Shown here: positions 17,373-26,364 of the stretch, piece by piece
How positions within the stretch are numbered: position 1 is the first letter of the stretch
How the letters are laid out: each line of letters starts with the position of its first letter
DNA from: Anoxybacillus tepidamans PS2
GTDB taxonomy: Bacteria; Bacillota; Bacilli; Bacillales; Anoxybacillaceae
Assembly (NCBI RefSeq): GCF_000620165.1
Contig: NZ_JHVN01000014.1
Span: forward strand, 1-64,000
DNA length: 64,000 nucleotides
Direction of reading: 5' to 3'
The notes under the pieces: model-generated
Databases searched by the model: none
What the model was told of the DNA's origin: nothing
Seen by the model: only the letters and a program-made list of their open reading frames with translations
Position numbers and translations under genes: made by a program

Positions 17373-18671
17373 TTATTTGTCATGTTTGTTTTCTTTATGG
17401 TTACCGTGCTCTTCGCTTTCGTGTTTATTTGTTTTTTTATTCTTAAACTCCGTTTTTTCTTGAGGTTGGCGTTGCTTCGCATGTTGTGTTTGAACTTCTT
17501 TGTGCGTTTGTTGACTATGTTTTGGTGCTTCTTCACGCGTTTTTTCACCGCGTTTTTCAACTTCTTCTTTTGCTTTTACCTCGCGTTTTTTAGCTTCCTC
17601 TGAGGCTTGCTCTTTATGCGTGTTTGCCCCTTTGTGCTGTTTTTCTACTTTTCGAACAGGTTCTTTGCTTACTTCTTTTACATCTACAGCAGTTTCAATC
17701 GTTGTTTCCTTTTGAGCATCTTCTGCATCCGTTTTTTCGCTAGTTTCTGTTGCTTCTTTATCCTCTTTCACTTGGTCTTGCTTCTTATTCGAAAATTCCG
17801 TCTTTTTCTCTTCTAACTTCGCTAGCTTTTTCTCAAACTGCTCTACTTTTTTATCATCGCCGTTTGTTTTCGCTTCTTCTAACGCCGCCGTTAAACGTTT
17901 TTCTTTAATCATTGTGGCAATTTGTTTAGGGTGAAGACCGTTTTCTTTCGCTAATTCTCCAAAGCCTTTTCCATCTTTTACAGCAGCAGAGATTTCCTCT
18001 ACCGTTTTTCCCGTTGCTTCCGCTAATGCGACAATTTTGGCGATTTCGCCATATCCAAATCCTTGATCGCGCAAAGATTGAACAACCTTTTCATCGATAC
18101 CTTTGACAACATTTGCGACCGCTTTCGTTGTTTCTTGCGTTTCCTCTAATGCTTCTTTTGTTTTTTCATCTAAGTCTTCAGAAATCGCTTCCTCTGACTT
18201 CTCATCGACATTTGCTGTTTCCTCTAACTTATCCGTTAAATCTTCTTGTTTTTCACCTGTTAATTCGTCTTCATGAACCGCTTCAGATACCTTTTCTTGC
18301 GATTGCGCAAGTAATTTCATATATTCTTCCACTGCTTCTTTCACAAATTCTTGCTTTTCTGCCTCTGTCATCACTTTCGCTTCCGCAAGTCGCTCTTTGG
18401 CAAATTGAAGCAATAGCTCACTTTCTTTCTCAGAATCGCCTGTCATCGCTAACTGCAAATCTTCTAAAATCTTGTCAAACGTATACAGAAAGCTGTCAGG
18501 CGTTGTTCCTGCTTCAGATGCAGAAATTGTTGTCGCAGTTTGTTGTTCCGTGCTGACATTTGATCCTGTTGCCGTATCGTTGCCATCGGCAAACGCATGG
18601 GTTCCGCCTAAAATGGATGTGAGTAGCACACTTGTTGCTAAAACATTTTTTACTTTTAGCATTTTATTCAC
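17373..18671 (-). CDS. Secreted DUF5667-like highly charged protein
   Basis: 432 aa. A signal peptide (KVKNVLATSVLLTSILGGTHAFA, split here as KVKNVLATSVL plus LTSILGGTHAFA) is followed by PDSFLYTFDKILEDLQLAMTGDSEKESELLLQFAKERLAEA, which is the DUF5667 pattern. The rest is coiled-coil and very rich in Lys and Glu, ending in a His/Lys/Asn-rich tail. GTG at 18671 has GGAGGG 7 bases upstream. It sits upstream of sigI on the same strand, separated by a terminator. In relatives DUF5667 proteins are exported; the role is unknown. Confidence 0.75.
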   Translation of the reverse strand: MNKMLKVKNVLATSVLLTSILGGTHAFADGNDTATGSNVSTEQQTATTISASEAGTTPDSFLYTFDKILEDLQLAMTGDSEKESELLLQFAKERLAEAKVMTEAEKQEFVKEAVEEYMKLLAQSQEKVSEAVHEDELTGEKQEDLTDKLEETANVDEKSEEAISEDLDEKTKEALEETQETTKAVANVVKGIDEKVVQSLRDQGFGYGEIAKIVALAEATGKTVEEISAAVKDGKGFGELAKENGLHPKQIATMIKEKRLTAALEEAKTNGDDKKVEQFEKKLAKLEEKKTEFSNKKQDQVKEDKEATETSEKTDAEDAQKETTIETAVDVKEVSKEPVRKVEKQHKGANTHKEQASEEAKKREVKAKEEVEKRGEKTREEAPKHSQQTHKEVQTQHAKQRQPQEKTEFKNKKTNKHESEEHGNHKENKHDK

Positions 18672-19005
18672 CTTGTTTCCCTCCTTGTTTGTTTCCGAGA
18701 ATATACTTCGCATGCGTTTTATCGTTTTGTGAGGGCCAAGCCAAAAAAAAATTTGTGGATGATGTCGAATCTCGCAACAACCTGCATGTCGCTAGTAATA
18801 TTGTCGGTTTCGTGCTTCTTCAAGGAACTTATAGATGCGAGTATGTAGAAGCTTTTAACTATATTAAGGCAAAATAGAGGGAACTTTTTAGAGGAACATC
18901 ATCAATGGGGGGATTTCTCGATTACCAGTCTCTTCAATACGGTAGAAATACTGCTCATCTTCATTTAGTTTACAACATGAAAACAATCGGAAAAAGATGG
19001 CCGTC

Positions 19006-19042
19006 CCTTAAGCGAGCAACACTATTTGTCGCTTGCTCAAGG
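19006..19042 (-). terminator. Possible terminator after GNAT gene
   Basis: CCTTAAGCGAGC pairs imperfectly with GCTTGCTCAAGG; no clear T-run. The rest of 18672-19057 shows nothing I can identify. Confidence 0.4.
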
Positions 19043-19057
19043 AACGATACGTAATAA

Positions 19058-19516
19058 TTAAAGATCTTTAAAAACAAATTCACGGTATTTTACAAACCCG
19101 TGCTTTTTATAAAAGGCTTTCGCTACCTCATTATCGACCCAATAGTCTAATTCAATTTTGTCAATTCCGTTGGCTTTGGCCATTTCATATATCGCCTCCA
19201 TCAATCGGGAGCCGTACCCTTTTCCTTGATGGCTTGTGACAATGCTGATTTGATGCACATATATGGATTTACGGGGCTTCCAAAACGGGTTGTCGTCGTA
19301 ATCTCTCATTTCCAGCCAAGCGTAGCCTACCGGTTCATCGTCCTCTAATAAAAGAAAAACGAAATTCGGTTGGTCAATAACAGCTTTAAAGAAATTTTTC
19401 ATACTTTCGTAATCATATTCTTTAAAATAGTTCGGATATAGATTTACATGTAGATCGTGTACATGTTTATTCAATGCGGCAATTAGCTTGTAATCGTTAG
19501 TCCGGCTTATTTTCAT
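19058..19516 (-). CDS. GNAT-family N-acetyltransferase
   Basis: 152 aa. The central motif QISIVTSHQGKGYGSRLMEAI is the acetyl-CoA binding Q/RxxGxG/A loop, and EVAKAFYKKHGF is the usual final motif. Acceptor unknown. GGGGGGAG lies upstream of the ATG. Stand-alone gene. Confidence 0.9.
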   Translation of the reverse strand: MKISRTNDYKLIAALNKHVHDLHVNLYPNYFKEYDYESMKNFFKAVIDQPNFVFLLLEDDEPVGYAWLEMRDYDDNPFWKPRKSIYVHQISIVTSHQGKGYGSRLMEAIYEMAKANGIDKIELDYWVDNEVAKAFYKKHGFVKYREFVFKDL

Positions 19517-19684
19517 TATTTCTCCCCCCTTTTTCTAAGTTATTACTTAAGATTGCGTTGTAACATGGCAAGAAAAGACTAAAAATATTCTTTTGCCTTG
19601 CATCAACCTTATCCTATTCATAAAACTCCTTCATCTTTCTTCCATGGTCTTTTCTTTTGTGTTAGGCTAAGTACAAACCTATAC

Positions 19685-19714
19685 AAAAAAACAACAAGCG
19701 CGGATGCTTTGTTG
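19685..19714 (-). terminator. Intrinsic terminator after DUF1189 gene
   Basis: On the minus strand CAACAAAGC pairs with GCTTGTTG (one bulged A), followed by seven T. Confidence 0.7.
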
Positions 19715-19792
19715 CACAGTTTGTGTATCATTCCGCTTCTTGATAGCGAAACGACCCATAGCAACATCCACATCTTGTTGTCTTTTTTGCGT

Positions 19793-20560
19793 TTATTCTT
19801 CAATAGGCTCCGCTTCTTTTTTCATATACCCCATCGCAAGCCAAGCGTAAACTAATGCAATAACAAAATAGATAAAGCCGGAAAGTTTCAAATGGAATAG
19901 CTTAAAGATGATATCAAGTATCATCGGCAACGACAGAGAATAAATGCTTAAGCTGTATAACCGGCCAAAAGATAGACGAATTTTTCGAATGCTAGAAATA
20001 ATGGAGTTAATGATTGCTAAAAACAGCGCGCTAACCATTTTTCCGATAAAAAATGCAATCCAAGCAACCACCGCAATAATTGGGGCCAACCATTTTAAAT
20101 GTGGGAGAAAATTAACGACATCTTGCTTAGTAAAAGCTACATCTTGAAATTCATTAAACGAAATAATCCTTGTTTCCGCCGAGTTTCTCTTGACAATCAT
20201 GCGATCCTTTAAAATAAGCATGGCCGATTCGTATTGATTTAAGGCATCCTCCGTCGTTTTTCCCGTCGTGTCAATAATCGTTACTTCATCTTTCGAACCG
20301 CGCAAGATGATCGGCATTTTCCCCTTTACGTCTAACTCGCCATTTTGAAATGTAAAATCAGGCATATTGTTGGATAAATCGGTCGTAAAATTTCCAATGC
20401 TTCGATTGAGTTGGTACCCAATAATCACACTGTTGAGCGTTCCGAAAAGCAACGTAAATAAAAACAAATATAAAAAGGCTCTCCCTACCCCTTGCGCGAT
20501 CATATCTGGATAACGCCTTATATCTACCACACTATAGCTCAGTTTTTTAAAAAAGTTCAT
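19793..20560 (-). CDS. DUF1189 membrane protein
   Basis: 255 aa. Starts MNFFKKLSYSVVDIRRYPDM, a typical DUF1189 opening, with a first helix (AFLYLFLFTLLFGTLNSVI), an extracytoplasmic domain of about 100 residues (PDFTFQNGELDVKG) and four C-terminal helices. DUF1189 has no established biochemical role. RBS GGAGG lies upstream. The gap 20561-20902 holds a short palindrome, TACTGT-TGAT-ACAGTA (about 20734-20749), and nothing else I recognise. Confidence 0.8.
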   Translation of the reverse strand: MNFFKKLSYSVVDIRRYPDMIAQGVGRAFLYLFLFTLLFGTLNSVIIGYQLNRSIGNFTTDLSNNMPDFTFQNGELDVKGKMPIILRGSKDEVTIIDTTGKTTEDALNQYESAMLILKDRMIVKRNSAETRIISFNEFQDVAFTKQDVVNFLPHLKWLAPIIAVVAWIAFFIGKMVSALFLAIINSIISSIRKIRLSFGRLYSLSIYSLSLPMILDIIFKLFHLKLSGFIYFVIALVYAWLAMGYMKKEAEPIEE

Positions 20561-20902
20561 ATGATGCCCTCCTTCAAATTCGCTGCCATAATAATTTCAA
20601 TTCTTCTTTTCAACATTCATTTTTGTCCTTCCGTTTATTGCGCTATTTTTGTCCGGAATAATCGCATGCCTAACGCTTTGAACCTCCTTTTTCAACTTGG
20701 TTTGATTTACCAATAGAATAACATGAAACCACTACTGTTGATACAGTAAATACTAACGGACAAAAATGAAAAAAGTTTCATCAAAGTTGGTAGTGCATTG
20801 CCCCCATCTAGCCGTTTATATATAATGTGCGCACCCAACCGGCTCGAACGCATAATATGGCCGCTGTTGCACAGCCTAAACATAAAAGGAAAGGTTTGAT
20901 AT

Positions 20903-21235
20903 ATGAGAAAGTGGCTGATGATTTTATTGATTTTTAGTTTATGGACTGTTGAATCCTTAAGCACCCCTCTCTATACGGCCAAAGCTGAAACCACGCCCCC
21001 TCTATATGCCAAATGGGGCCGGTTAGCCGTTCAGAAAACAAAAGAAAAATACCCAAACGCCAAAATAGTCGACTATCTTCACGTAGGCCGCAAGCAAGGA
21101 GCGAATGTGACAAGCGAAAAATTTAAGCTATGGCTGAAAACAGATCGTAAAGAATTTGGCGTATTTGTCACGATTACTTTCAACACCGCCACTGAACAAG
21201 TGATTGGCATCACCTTCCAAGAAACGCCAAGATAA
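20903..21235 (+). CDS. Secreted DUF3889 protein (YqzG-like)
   Basis: 110 aa. A signal peptide (MRKWLMILLIFSLWTVESL) is followed by PPLYAKWGRLAVQKTKEKYP, KIVDYLHVGRK and EFGVFVTITFNTATEQVIGI, the DUF3889 pattern. Exported, role unknown. RBS AAAGG is moderate. A strong terminator overlaps the stop. Confidence 0.8.
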   Translation: MRKWLMILLIFSLWTVESLSTPLYTAKAETTPPLYAKWGRLAVQKTKEKYPNAKIVDYLHVGRKQGANVTSEKFKLWLKTDRKEFGVFVTITFNTATEQVIGITFQETPR

Positions 21236-21262
21236 ACGGCGCGGTCAAATCGCCGCGCCGTT
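21235..21262 (+). terminator. Intrinsic terminator
   Basis: AACGGCGCGG pairs with CCGCGCCGTT, then TTTTC. Confidence 0.85.
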
Positions 21263-21320
21263 TTCGGTTCGCTCAATACGAATAAATAAAATCATTTACT
21301 CTGATACTTGCGATTGGAAT

Positions 21321-21379
21321 GAACCTCCCCCACCTACACTTCGCTTAGAGGCGGGAGACTTCTCGGCGGGTTATGTTAA
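21321..21379 (-). repeat. Solo IS605-like terminal hairpin
   Basis: Near-copy of 1269-1327: the same hairpin with one T-to-C change, the same GACTTCTCGG, the same outer GGTTCATT, and ATTAA instead of TTTAA at the end. It lies between converging DUF3889 and ABC permease genes, with no transposase. Confidence 0.5.
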
Positions 21380-21406
21380 TTGTCAATTTTGTGCAAATTT
21401 TATTTA

Positions 21407-22537
21407 TTAATGGACAATATCGACGTTCTTTTCCCGTTTTATAGCCCAAATATAAAGAAGAATACCAATTAATATGATCACGCTGTAAGCCGCGGGCCCG
21501 AAATAGATCGGCATACTGATCTCTGTAATTCGGACTACTAAGTAATCGATGCCGAATTTTAAAAACAAAATTACTAACGGAACTTGAAAGCCAACGAGCG
21601 ATATATAATTAGAAACAAAGTTGGACAATACGCCAACAATAATCGTCAACACAAAAGCGAGTATATAAATACAGCCGACCGTCAACAAAATATATTGGAG
21701 AAACGTAAGGTGAAACCAGAATATTTCGTAAGAGAAAACGGAACTGATATCCGCTTTAAAAAACAAATGGACATCATTTCCTCGATACAACATAAAAAAT
21801 AGAGCGAGTTCAAGCGATGTTACCAATCCCGCTGCGATCAATGCAGCCCATAGCTTTAGGTGAAATAAGCGGCGGCCTGTCTTGCTTGCATATTGCAACA
21901 ACACGATATGCTGGCGGCGATCTCTTAGAAAGATCGGCGACACAACAAACATAACACTAACCGTAATCAAAATCGCCATGTTTCCTATAAGCGATTGATA
22001 ATTGTCTAACACTTCACTAGACATGATATGCCCAGATGTTACAACTTCTTTTGTTCTTTTATATTCCTCTTGCGTTAGTGGCTTGTCGAAAGGCCAATCC
22101 CATTTATGCTCATAATATTCTATTAAACTTTCCCGCGCTTGAAGCTCCCAAAATAAATCTCCCTGATCTGCAAACATGATTCGCCCCACAAGTTCGCCTA
22201 TCTTCGGATTTTCCCGGTCCACTTCACGAAATTTCGCATACGTACCGATCCCCGCTTGCACGTACTCGGGCCGCGCCTGCAAATAGGCGTCCGCTTCTTT
22301 TTTCCTTTTTTCATACACCGCTTTAAAATGGGCAAATTCTTGATCGTTCATCATATATCCGTATTGCCGGATCATCTCCTTGGTCACTCGATAAGAATCC
22401 AGAGCTGGCCGGCCGTTTGGAAAATGGGTAAAGTCAAATTGAAGAAATAGATAATAAAAGAGAAGGCAAATAAGAAAAAGCAAGCAAACGATTTTCCATT
22501 GAAATAGTTTTTTGAGTTCATATAAGATGATTCGCAT
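21407..22537 (-). CDS. ABC-2 type permease (second permease of the ECF operon)
   Basis: 376 aa. The first membrane helix (IVCLLFLICLLFYYLFLQF) is followed by an extracytoplasmic domain of about 150 residues, then five to six C-terminal helices. This layout is that of ABC-2 permeases of bacteriocin- or lipid-export type. It ends the operon and starts 11 bases after the other permease. The two permeases (376 and 419 aa) are related in layout and probably form a heterodimer. Confidence 0.75.
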   Translation of the reverse strand: MRIILYELKKLFQWKIVCLLFLICLLFYYLFLQFDFTHFPNGRPALDSYRVTKEMIRQYGYMMNDQEFAHFKAVYEKRKKEADAYLQARPEYVQAGIGTYAKFREVDRENPKIGELVGRIMFADQGDLFWELQARESLIEYYEHKWDWPFDKPLTQEEYKRTKEVVTSGHIMSSEVLDNYQSLIGNMAILITVSVMFVVSPIFLRDRRQHIVLLQYASKTGRRLFHLKLWAALIAAGLVTSLELALFFMLYRGNDVHLFFKADISSVFSYEIFWFHLTFLQYILLTVGCIYILAFVLTIIVGVLSNFVSNYISLVGFQVPLVILFLKFGIDYLVVRITEISMPIYFGPAAYSVIILIGILLYIWAIKREKNVDIVH

Positions 22538-22548
22538 ACAATCTCTCC

Positions 22549-23808
22549 TTAATGAATGGGTTCTTTTTTAAATTTGAGCAAAGTAATAGCCATTGCCGCT
22601 GTCAGCAAGACGATCCATACAATAATTGTCATTGGAACATAATTTTTAGGAAAGAACACATTCCAGCCCATGAACCAAAGATGCGGATTTAAAACTAGAG
22701 AAAAAGGGGTGTATATTGTCCAAAATAATGCTAAGGACGACTTAGGCATGATACCCGGTACAAAAACAGCAACGCCAAATCCGATGGCAAATAAAGCATA
22801 AGCGACATAGTTGTTTTTGCACCACATAGAAATCACATAGGCGACCATTGCGAAAAAAAGCTGGCAAATTATAAAAACGACGACAATCAATCCAAGGTAG
22901 GCAGCAAACGGTAATTTCCACCAGGAAATATACGGAAACGAAAACTCACGGTTAAAAAAGCTGCTAACTGGCACATGCCAAAGACCGCTATAGTCAAACA
23001 GAAGAAAATAGACGGATAAACTAGGTCCGACAATGGTGGTGCTCACACATAAGGCGGCGACTAAGCTGGCGGCTAACTTATCAACCATGAGTCTTCTTCC
23101 TCTTTTTGAACTATACGCCGTCAAATGGGTGCGGTTTTGAAATTCGTATGTCACGATATGCGCTGTTATCAGTACGACTAAAACCATCGTCTGAAAAATC
23201 ATGGACCGCATCAAGTCTTTAAACAAAAGCGCATGCATCCGATATATCATGCCGAAGAAAAACAATGTTTTATGCTCTCCGTTTTGAACCAGTTCGTCAA
23301 GACGCTCGCCCAATTTTCTATAATAGTGCCTCGTATGTTCTGCCGCGGCTCCTTTTAAACCGTACCCGCGAATATCAGACAGCGCATTTTTTGACAAATC
23401 TAGCTTGCGATAAAAGTCGTCAATGTTCGAGATCGACTCATAATAGTTTTCAATCATTGCCGTCTCCATCATTACATGAAACTCAGCCTTGTTGAAATTC
23501 TCCCTATTTTTATATTCAGACGGCGCAAAGAAGTCGTTCGCGCGTTTGTATGTTTTACCGATTTTTTTGTTTGTCAGTTCGTTCATTTTTTCTAACTTCG
23601 CTAAATAGTAAACTCTCAGTTTCGCAAACATTTTTTCATCAATTTGATAGCCAAACTTGTCTACTAGTTCGTTTGTCACCTTTAATTCGTCGCGAATACC
23701 GGCATGTTTATAGAGAAGCGAAAAGTTTAGAAATAAAAACAGCGATATTAATACATAGACAACTGGCGACCGAAATGCTTTTTTCAACTCCAGCTGCCAA
23801 AGGCTCAT
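22549..23808 (-). CDS. ABC-2 type permease (first permease of the ECF operon)
   Basis: 419 aa. One N-terminal helix (PVVYVLISLFLFLNFSLLY), a charged domain outside the membrane, and six C-terminal helices. Overlaps the ATPase gene by four bases (ATGA-type), implying coupling. Function: membrane part of an exporter; substrate unknown. Confidence 0.75.
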   Translation of the reverse strand: MSLWQLELKKAFRSPVVYVLISLFLFLNFSLLYKHAGIRDELKVTNELVDKFGYQIDEKMFAKLRVYYLAKLEKMNELTNKKIGKTYKRANDFFAPSEYKNRENFNKAEFHVMMETAMIENYYESISNIDDFYRKLDLSKNALSDIRGYGLKGAAAEHTRHYYRKLGERLDELVQNGEHKTLFFFGMIYRMHALLFKDLMRSMIFQTMVLVVLITAHIVTYEFQNRTHLTAYSSKRGRRLMVDKLAASLVAALCVSTTIVGPSLSVYFLLFDYSGLWHVPVSSFFNREFSFPYISWWKLPFAAYLGLIVVVFIICQLFFAMVAYVISMWCKNNYVAYALFAIGFGVAVFVPGIMPKSSLALFWTIYTPFSLVLNPHLWFMGWNVFFPKNYVPMTIIVWIVLLTAAMAITLLKFKKEPIH

Positions 23809-24686
23809 AGCGCGCCCTCCCCTCGCATCTCGTCGCGATATACATACAAAAACACATCTTCAAGATTCGGCTTCACCGCAGTCCATGCAGGTTCCGGCGC
23901 TCCTTTAGCAACAAAGCGAACTTTTAATAAACCGTCCTCTTGTCTTTCGGATAACGGAAAAACGCGTTGTTTCAATGTAGCGACTTGTTCGTACGAAATG
24001 ACCGTTTCATATACGACGCCTTCCATCATTTTACAAATATGCAGGATCCGATCTTTGTATAAAATTTTTTGATCTTTAAGCATAATCACTTCATTGGCAA
24101 TCGACTCGACGTCAGATACGATATGCGTTGATAAAATCACGATGCGGTCCCTTCCTAATTCCGACAGCAAATTGCGAAAGCGCACGCGCTCCTTTGGGTC
24201 AAGCCCCGCCGTCGGCTCGTCCAATATTAATATTTTTGGGTCATTGAGCATCGCCTGTGCAATCCCGACACGCTGAATCATTCCGCCGGAAAACTTTTTC
24301 ATTTTTTTGGTTGCTACATCGTCAAGGGCGACTAGTTTTAATAATCGATCGATTCGTTGCTCGAGCGTTTCTGGATCAATCCCCTTCAGCGCCCCGATAT
24401 ACGATAAAAATTGCTTGGGGCTAAAGTTTTTATAATAGCCGAACTCTTGCGGCAAATACCCTAAAATTTCCCGATATGATTCGCCTAATGTGCTAATGTT
24501 TGTTCCGTTATATAAAATCTCTCCTTTGCTCGGAAAAATTAGCGTCGCCAATAGCTTGATCAACGTCGTTTTTCCCGCCCCGTTCGGCGCGAGCAGCCCG
24601 TAGATTCCGCTCGAAAACTCTAAATCAATATCTTTCAGCGCTTCAAAGTTACCATAGTTTTTACTAACATGATTGACGACTAGCAT
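23805..24686 (-). CDS. ABC transporter ATP-binding protein
   Basis: 293 aa with Walker A (GLLAPNGAGKTTLIKLL), signature FSGGMIQRVGIAQAM, Walker B (ILILDEPTAGLDP) and the switch His (ILSTHIV). The fold is that of DrrA/CcmA-like exporters. It energises the two adjacent permeases. It lies one base after the membrane regulator gene and overlaps the first permease. Confidence 0.93.
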   Translation of the reverse strand: MLVVNHVSKNYGNFEALKDIDLEFSSGIYGLLAPNGAGKTTLIKLLATLIFPSKGEILYNGTNISTLGESYREILGYLPQEFGYYKNFSPKQFLSYIGALKGIDPETLEQRIDRLLKLVALDDVATKKMKKFSGGMIQRVGIAQAMLNDPKILILDEPTAGLDPKERVRFRNLLSELGRDRIVILSTHIVSDVESIANEVIMLKDQKILYKDRILHICKMMEGVVYETVISYEQVATLKQRVFPLSERQEDGLLKVRFVAKGAPEPAWTAVKPNLEDVFLYVYRDEMRGEGAL

Positions 24687-24687
24687 A

Positions 24688-25443
24688 TTACACCACTCCT
24701 TCTGTTGTTCTTACTTGCATCATGTTTTTCAATTGTTGAATGTAGACAAAAATAAGGGTAATCACAACGACGAGATAGATCGAAATAGAGATCTGATTTA
24801 AAATGAACAAATAAAAATGTTTGCTCCAAATAAACGCGCTGCTATTCAGGAGCACCCAACCGGTTAGCAACAATAGCCTCACGATTCGCAAGCGGCGACC
24901 GAGTAAAATAAATAACGCCAACACGGCAAACAGAAACAGGCCTGTTGCTGATATGAGAAATGCTTTAATGAATGAAATATAGTTATAAGCCATGACGGTT
25001 GCCGCAATCATCAATGTATTGACGGCAAAACAAAACACGCTAAAAATCAGCATTCGAAGCGAGGAAAGTTGAAAAATATCGTATTTGCACGTCATTTCAA
25101 GCTCGTATGTGCGATTGTCCCACATGCGATAAAAAGAGACGGAACAAACGAGCAAATACAGAAGCGGCGATGCGACAAAAATAAACGTATATATATTTTC
25201 CGCTTCGATATGCTCACGGGCGTGCAGCCCCATCGCTAAAAGCAGCGCCGTCCCCAAAATAACGAGAAAGAATAGCTCTGTATAATTCGGCAATAAAGTA
25301 TAAAATCCAAGCTGTCGATAGAGCGTATATACTTTGCGAAAAAACGGCTCTTTATCAGGCATTCCCTTTTGCACAATAAAATGGACATGTTTGGCAATCT
25401 CTTCATCGCTCGGAAAGTCCAATTGAAATCGTTCTTTATTCAT
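24688..25443 (-). CDS. Polytopic membrane protein, likely ECF sigma regulator
   Basis: 251 aa. A cytosolic N-terminus of about 60 residues (FQLDFPSDEEIAKHVHFIVQ) is followed by six hydrophobic segments. It overlaps the sigma gene by eight bases. Position and topology match anti-sigma factors of ECF operons, but the zinc anti-sigma motif HxxxCxxC is absent. I infer a regulator; it could instead be a transporter component. ATG at 25443 has AGGTG seven bases upstream. Confidence 0.65.
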   Translation of the reverse strand: MNKERFQLDFPSDEEIAKHVHFIVQKGMPDKEPFFRKVYTLYRQLGFYTLLPNYTELFFLVILGTALLLAMGLHAREHIEAENIYTFIFVASPLLYLLVCSVSFYRMWDNRTYELEMTCKYDIFQLSSLRMLIFSVFCFAVNTLMIAATVMAYNYISFIKAFLISATGLFLFAVLALFILLGRRLRIVRLLLLTGWVLLNSSAFIWSKHFYLFILNQISISIYLVVVITLIFVYIQQLKNMMQVRTTEGVV

Positions 25444-25981
25444 GGGCATCACCTATCAATTTTTTTATTTTTCTTATCGTGCTATAAAATTTTGTTTTTA
25501 CCGTCGATTCGGTTAAACCAGTAGCCTCGGCAATCTCTGCAAAAGTATATTCACCAAACAGCTTAAGGCGGAACACTTGCTGGGCAGACGCTTCCAACGC
25601 ATTCAAAGCCGCCAAAATCCGCTCCACTTCCTCCTTGTATTCTAATTTCAGCGTAAAATCTTCTTCTTTTCCCAGTTCGCCATCGATCTGCACCGATGTT
25701 TGATGCTGCCGATAGTATTTGGAACGGTAATAGTTAACGATTTGATAAGTCGCAATACGGTATAGCCACGTTCGAAATGACGATTTTTTCTCGTCATACG
25801 AATGGATTGAACGCAACATACTAATAAACGTCTCTTGTGTTAAATCCATTGCCAACTCTTTGTTTAACGTTTGCTTGTAAAGATAAGTGTACAAATCCTT
25901 ATAATAAAAGCTGACGAGTTGGTTAGCGGCATCACGATCCGATTTTTTTACTTTGGCAATCCATTTCTGTACTTGGTCCAT
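25436..25981 (-). CDS. ECF-family RNA polymerase sigma factor
   Basis: 181 aa. Region 2 (ANQLVSFYYKDLYTYLYKQT, LAMDLTQETFISMLRSI, SFRTWLYRIATYQIVNYYR) and region 4 (FRLKLFGEYTFAEIAEATGL, STVKTKFYSTIRKI) are clear. First gene of a tight five-gene operon with a membrane regulator and an ABC exporter. Such operons usually autoactivate in response to envelope stress or antibiotics. A possible ECF-like AAAAC-N17-CGAA lies upstream on the minus strand (about 26030-26055). The remainder of 25982-26364 shows nothing else. Confidence 0.88.
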   Translation of the reverse strand: MDQVQKWIAKVKKSDRDAANQLVSFYYKDLYTYLYKQTLNKELAMDLTQETFISMLRSIHSYDEKKSSFRTWLYRIATYQIVNYYRSKYYRQHQTSVQIDGELGKEEDFTLKLEYKEEVERILAALNALEASAQQVFRLKLFGEYTFAEIAEATGLTESTVKTKFYSTIRKIKKLIGDAHE

Positions 25982-26364
25982 TTGTTTCGACTCCCACTTC
26001 TTCCCTTGGCAAAGCTTTCATTCATATATTCGCAATTTGTTAGAAAATAGTTTTAGAGTTTAAAAAATTTGTTTAAAATACATCAAAAATCTCTATAAAA
26101 CTCCAACATCCCTTTTTAAAAAAATGTGATCATTTTGATAATATAACCAAACTATATTTGTTTGCTCATTGAGTCACTACGATTAAGGAAGCCAACTGCT
26201 ACTTTTTCTAAGATGTGACTTCGCTTTCTGTACAATATAAAAATAACCTAGCAAACAGAAGAGCCACAGTTTCAATAACGAACACACGTGCTATAATATA
26301 GTAAAGCAAACTCTTACAACACTGAAACAAGTGTATAATTGTATCGCTGCAAGGAGGAGAACGG

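Noticed and set aside
20734-20749. Palindrome TACTGT-TGAT-ACAGTA as an operator
   Set aside because: Short and isolated; could occur by chance in AT-rich DNA.
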